From CAWAYH01 sp963786195 (GTDB taxonomy: Bacteria > Acidobacteriota > Vicinamibacteria > Vicinamibacterales > 2-12-FULL-66-21), in assembly GCA_963786195.1 (NCBI GenBank), contig CAWAYH010000006.1, positions 930,001 through 994,000 of the forward strand: 64,000 nt of DNA, written 5' to 3'. Both the position numbers and the translations under genes were made by a program. Shown here one piece after another: positions 60,733 through 64,000 of the stretch (within the stretch, counting starts at the first letter, position 1; each line of letters begins with the position of its first letter). The notes under the pieces were generated by a model. It saw only the letters and a program-made list of their open reading frames with translations, was not told the origin of the DNA and made no database searches.

Positions 60733-62946
60733 CTAGAATCTCACCCCGTAGATCACCTTGAAGTTCCGCCCCATCTCCGGGACGACGTGCTTCACGAACG
60801 ACAGGTGATTGCGATACAGCTCGTTGGTCGCGTTATCGAGCCGCGCGGTGATTGTGTTCACGGCCCCGCCGCCGCCGAACGAATACGAGGCGAACAGCTT
60901 CAGCAGGTTGTAGCCGTCGGTGGGTGTCTCCACGCCGAACACGCGATCCTGCTTCGCTGCCGAGATGACCTCGCCGCCGGCCTGGAACGCGCTCCTCTGA
61001 TAGCGGAGCCCTCCCCGGAAGCGCGTCGGCGGAATGCGCGGCAGTGGGTCGTTGGTCGCGCGCAGCTCGGCGCGGACGAGATCGAACCCCAGCTCGGCGA
61101 CGAGGCCCGCGCCCAGATCGATATCCGCGTGGGCTTCGACCCCTTGAAAGAGGCTGTCGGCTGCAATGGCCTCGACGACGGGGAACCCTTCCGTGTCCAC
61201 GTCTGGAAAGCGCGCCGCGAACTCTTCGTCGCTCAGCGGGTCGCGGAAGATGTAGTCGTCGATCCTGTTGTAGAAGTACGAGAGCTCGCCCGAGAACCGG
61301 CGATGGCGCCATCGCACGGACGCATCGAGGCCGAGCGCGATCTCGGAGTTCAACTCGGGGTTGCCGATTTCGAAGGCAAAATTCCCCGGGTGGATGCCGA
61401 AGAAGTACAGCTCTTCCAGTGCCGGATTCCGCGCGGCCCGCGCGACGCTGAACGCCAGCGTCAGCTTGTCGTTCGCCGCAGCTGGTCGAAACAGAATGCC
61501 GACCGATCCCGAGCCGTCGGAAAAGTCGCGGTCCGGCAGCCCACCGTCTGGCGTGAACCCCGCCCAGTTGATTCGGCCGCCGAACTGAACGGTCGCATGG
61601 GCCCACGTCAGTTCCTCGTACAGAAAGAGCGCAAAGGCATTCTCATCGACCGGCGGAGACAGCGCTTCCGCCCCGGTCGCCGTGAACGCTCGCGTAAGGA
61701 AAGACCCGCCGATCGTCCCCGTGAGCCTGCCCCACTGCCGATGCTTGGCCTGGACGTTGAGATCCGTGGTGTTGTTCTCGAACTGCGTCCCCACCTCGTC
61801 ACCCTCGAGCTCGTCGTGCTGATAGTGGCGATAGCCAAATAGGGCGCGGAACGAGCTGAACGCTCCACCGAGGTTGTCCGCCCCCGTGCGCAGGCCGAAC
61901 ATCTGCCGCCGCGGGGTCAGCTGGATGAGTCCTTCTTCGACAAACGGCAGGCCGTACTTCGTGTTGTCGTAGCCGTAGCTCCCTCCGAAGTAGGCGCGCT
62001 CCCCCGTCCACGCGACTCCGACCGATCCGAACCCGCCACGCGACTGGCTGTTCTCGATCGTACCCTCGGGCGTATCGACGTCGCCCGACCGGCGTCCGCT
62101 TCCCGAAGCGTGCACAGCCCACTTGTTGTTCCCATACAGCACGTCCCCTGCCGCCCCAACCTCGGATGCCGCGGTGCCGAAATCCGCGGTCATCCCGCCA
62201 CGCACGCCGTTGACCCGCGTCGTGGGGATCGTGTCCGAAATCACGTTGACGAGACCACCGATCGCATTCGCTCCATAGAGCAGCGTGGCCGGACCGCGCA
62301 CCACTTCGATCTTCGACGAGCCCGCCGGGTTGATGACGACCCCGTGGTCTCCGGACTGACTCGACAGATCGCCGACGCGCTGCCCATCGTCGAGGATCAG
62401 CACGCGATCGCCGTCGAGACCCCGGATGACCGGTCGGGACGGACCAGGGCCGAAGGACCGCTCCGCGACGCCCGGCTGGGTGGCCAGTGTCGCACCGATG
62501 GTGCCCTCCAATTGCTTCGCCAGATCCTGCCCGGCGAGCACTGTTGTCGGCTGATACGAATCGAACTGACTCCGCGCGTCCGGGCTGACGGACACGACCT
62601 CCGAATAGTGCAGCTCGGGATCGATAGCCACGTCGAGCGAGACCGGCACCTGCGCGACGGTGAGCTCAGACCGTCCCGGAACGTAGCCCCGAGCAACGAC
62701 GAGCAGGTGATACGCGCCTGGCGGAACGTTCGGAATCGAATAGGCGCCGTCCGCGGCGGATTTCGTTTCGAGCTTCGTGCCCTCCACCGACACCGTCGCG
62801 CCCTCGATTGGCTTCGATGTAACCGAATGATAAAGGCGACCGGAAACCGTGACGCCTTGGGCGGCAGCCCCGGCGGCAAATGCAAGCAGAACACACAAGG
62901 TCAGCGCCGCCCGGGCGACGCGCAGAGCGCTATTACGAGAAGTCAT
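60733..62946 (-). CDS. TonB-dependent receptor with carboxypeptidase-regulatory-like domain
   Basis: 737 residues. Signal peptide (LLAFAAGAAAQ), a CarboxypepD_reg-like domain (~28-110; VSGRLYHSVTSKPIEGATVSV), the plug (~125-240; RPVIRGLDGDRVLILDDG, VVRGPATLLYGANAIGG) and a beta barrel ending in IYGVRF. Imports a substrate across the outer membrane with TonB. A histidine/acid-rich site and the small HCxxCH protein upstream would fit metal uptake, but this is weak. AGGAGG lies 5 nt before ATG 62946. Confidence 0.93.
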   Translation of the reverse strand: MTSRNSALRVARAALTLCVLLAFAAGAAAQGVTVSGRLYHSVTSKPIEGATVSVEGTKLETKSAADGAYSIPNVPPGAYHLLVVARGYVPGRSELTVAQVPVSLDVAIDPELHYSEVVSVSPDARSQFDSYQPTTVLAGQDLAKQLEGTIGATLATQPGVAERSFGPGPSRPVIRGLDGDRVLILDDGQRVGDLSSQSGDHGVVINPAGSSKIEVVRGPATLLYGANAIGGLVNVISDTIPTTRVNGVRGGMTADFGTAASEVGAAGDVLYGNNKWAVHASGSGRRSGDVDTPEGTIENSQSRGGFGSVGVAWTGERAYFGGSYGYDNTKYGLPFVEEGLIQLTPRRQMFGLRTGADNLGGAFSSFRALFGYRHYQHDELEGDEVGTQFENNTTDLNVQAKHRQWGRLTGTIGGSFLTRAFTATGAEALSPPVDENAFALFLYEELTWAHATVQFGGRINWAGFTPDGGLPDRDFSDGSGSVGILFRPAAANDKLTLAFSVARAARNPALEELYFFGIHPGNFAFEIGNPELNSEIALGLDASVRWRHRRFSGELSYFYNRIDDYIFRDPLSDEEFAARFPDVDTEGFPVVEAIAADSLFQGVEAHADIDLGAGLVAELGFDLVRAELRATNDPLPRIPPTRFRGGLRYQRSAFQAGGEVISAAKQDRVFGVETPTDGYNLLKLFASYSFGGGGAVNTITARLDNATNELYRNHLSFVKHVVPEMGRNFKVIYGVRF

Positions 62947-63052
62947 GATTCCTCCTGAAACCTGGTCCATTGACACGCGCGCATATAGATCACCGCGCGG
63001 CGTCCGCCATTCGGCAGACGCACGACTCCGAAACGGAAATGTCAGGACGGAT

Positions 63053-63406
63053 TCAGGCGGGAGGTGCTCTTGCTGGCAGTCGATCGAACGAGCGCGCCTG
63101 GCGCGGCGAGTCGGTGCGCGATTCAATCGCGTCGCTCGAGGTGAGAACAACCGCCGCGGGCCCGCTGTCGGCGGGCACGGTGCGGAACGAGCGGGCCGAG
63201 TGGCAGATGATGCAATGCCCGCGCGGGTGATCGGGCCCGTTCACGCTCAGACGCGCGGCGGGTGCGCCCGATTGACTCTCGATCGGTACGCACAGATCGT
63301 CGTTGGCCGTGTGAGGCACGACCAGCGGCGCGATCCAGCCCGTTACCAGCAGCAGGACCGCCACCAGGTCCAGCAGCCGAGCGTGACGACGGATGAGCAG
63401 TGTCAC
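63053..63406 (-). CDS. small membrane protein with HCxxCH motif
   Basis: 117 residues, GTG start at 63406. One N-terminal membrane helix (LLDLVAVLLLVTGWIAPLVV), then a polar part with GHCIICHSARSF, a possible metal or haem site, and a disordered end. It resembles DUF2946-type proteins that accompany metal-linked TonB receptors, but the match is by layout only. Lies 106 nt upstream of the receptor on the same strand. Confidence 0.6.
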   Translation of the reverse strand: MTLLIRRHARLLDLVAVLLLVTGWIAPLVVPHTANDDLCVPIESQSGAPAARLSVNGPDHPRGHCIICHSARSFRTVPADSGPAAVVLTSSDAIESRTDSPRQARSFDRLPARAPPA

Positions 63407-63439
63407 GACAAGAATGAGGGTAGCACGGGATCACGCCAG

Positions 63440-63529
63440 CGGTGCAGGTGCAACGTGCAGCGTGCAGGGTGCGGTGCAGTGCACGTGCACAGCACCGCAC
63501 GGTGCACGCTGCACCCTGCACCTGCACCG
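63440..63529. repeat. GTGCAC-rich long inverted repeat, copy B
   Basis: A 90-nt near-perfect palindrome with arms of about 45 nt around GTGCAC-GTGCAC. Shares 46 identical bases with copy A. Sits just after the stop of the MFS gene and before the small HCxxCH gene, so it may end the MFS transcript. Confidence 0.85.
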
Positions 63530-63533
63530 TTCA

Positions 63534-64000
63534 CTATCTCTCCTGCGTTCGGCTCGCGTAGAGAAGCGCCAGCCCCAGCACTGCCACCATGCTCGACCCC
63601 GCGACGCCCCCCGCGGCTGCGGCGACGGAGTTGTTCGTGGCCGCGAGAATCACCGCCCAGTTCTGCCACACGGTGACCGCTCCCGCAGATCCGAGCAGCG
63701 CGAGGACGGCGCCGCCTGCAAGGAGCCCAGGGCTGAACGCGGTGCGCAGCCCACGCTCCAGGTCCACCTGCTCGAGCTTCCGACCCGTCAGCAGCCGGAT
63801 CGAGATCCACGCGATCGGATGCATGACGCCGGCGATGATGAACAACGGCGTGAAGCTGCCGAGCCATTGCAGCATGCCGCCCGCGATGAGCTGCATGAAC
63901 ATCCCCCCGATGGCACCAGCCATCGCGCCGAAGCCCACGACCGACCCGACGGCGCGCTTGGGGAAGGTGTCCGAGGCCACGGTGAACATGTTGGCGGACC
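63534..64000 (-). CDS. MFS transporter, C-terminal part (cut by window end)
   Basis: The frame runs to the window edge; an internal ATG at 63989 is not the start because SAN before MFTVASDTFPKRAVGSVVG belongs to the transporter. Four to five helices remain. The DTFPxRAVGSVxG segment is typical of hexuronate/anion:cation symporter MFS proteins, so a sugar-acid importer is likely. Confidence 0.83.
   Translation of the reverse strand, partial: SANMFTVASDTFPKRAVGSVVGFGAMAGAIGGMFMQLIAGGMLQWLGSFTPLFIIAGVMHPIAWISIRLLTGRKLEQVDLERGLRTAFSPGLLAGGAVLALLGSAGAVTVWQNWAVILAATNNSVAAAAGGVAGSSMVAVLGLALLYASRTQER

Overview
The window looks like a chromosomal piece of a high-GC, Gram-negative bacterium. Several traits fit Acidobacteriota, most likely a Vicinamibacteria-type lineage: many Ser/Thr kinases with extra sensor modules, an ECF sigma factor overlapping a kinase gene, a BlaI/M56 pair, a TonB receptor with a carboxypeptidase-regulatory-like domain, two class A penicillin-binding proteins, and short hairpin repeats in most gaps. 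The taxon is an inference from gene content and style. I saw no rRNA, tRNA, CRISPR array, transposase or phage gene.

Layout. 0-4.4 kb: an SDR oxidoreductase, a CCA-adding-type nucleotidyltransferase, a secreted protein and an alpha/beta hydrolase in tightly overlapping order, then a small outer-membrane protein. 4.4-9.0 kb (minus strand): a DUF4214-like/methyltransferase protein, a dienelactone hydrolase, an epimerase, and a protein ending in a degenerate diadenylate-cyclase-like domain. 9.0-13.5 kb: a three-part acyl-activating/acyl-carrier/acyltransferase protein, infA, a DEAD-box helicase and a Cys-containing small protein. 13.5-19.8 kb: MerR/TPR regulator, glucokinase, a secreted M24 peptidase, a kinase-pseudokinase tandem and a secreted FAM20/PI-kinase-like protein. 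19.9-24.7 kb: a small membrane protein, a class A PBP with phosphatidylcholine synthase, and ftsH.

24.9-45.6 kb holds a membrane GAF/zinc-ribbon/kinase protein, the giant helicase Lhr, a VKOR homologue, a second class A PBP, a DUF523-FdhD fusion, threonine dehydratase with a three-domain secreted RidA homologue, a haem-binding protein, a Tat-exported amidase and a KAP NTPase. Five of these genes are broken by single-base indels, seven in all. In each case the interrupted frames join into one recognisable family protein, so sequence error or very recent decay is the likely cause.

45.6-64 kb: BlaI/M56 regulator-protease with palindromic operators; peptidyl-prolyl isomerase, ECF sigma factor and kinase; a histidine kinase, a response regulator, a hybrid kinase and a lytic transglycosylase; PhoD phosphatase, an MHS transporter, an OmpA-type protein, a TonB receptor with a small HCxxCH protein, and an MFS transporter cut by the window end.

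Two themes run through the window. First, at least six start regions have a TAnAAT-like -10 box only 6-10 nt before the start codon, which suggests leaderless transcripts. Second, gaps are filled with several families of short tandem or inverted repeats, some of which supply the stop codons of neighbouring genes, and one of which lies in frame inside lhr.
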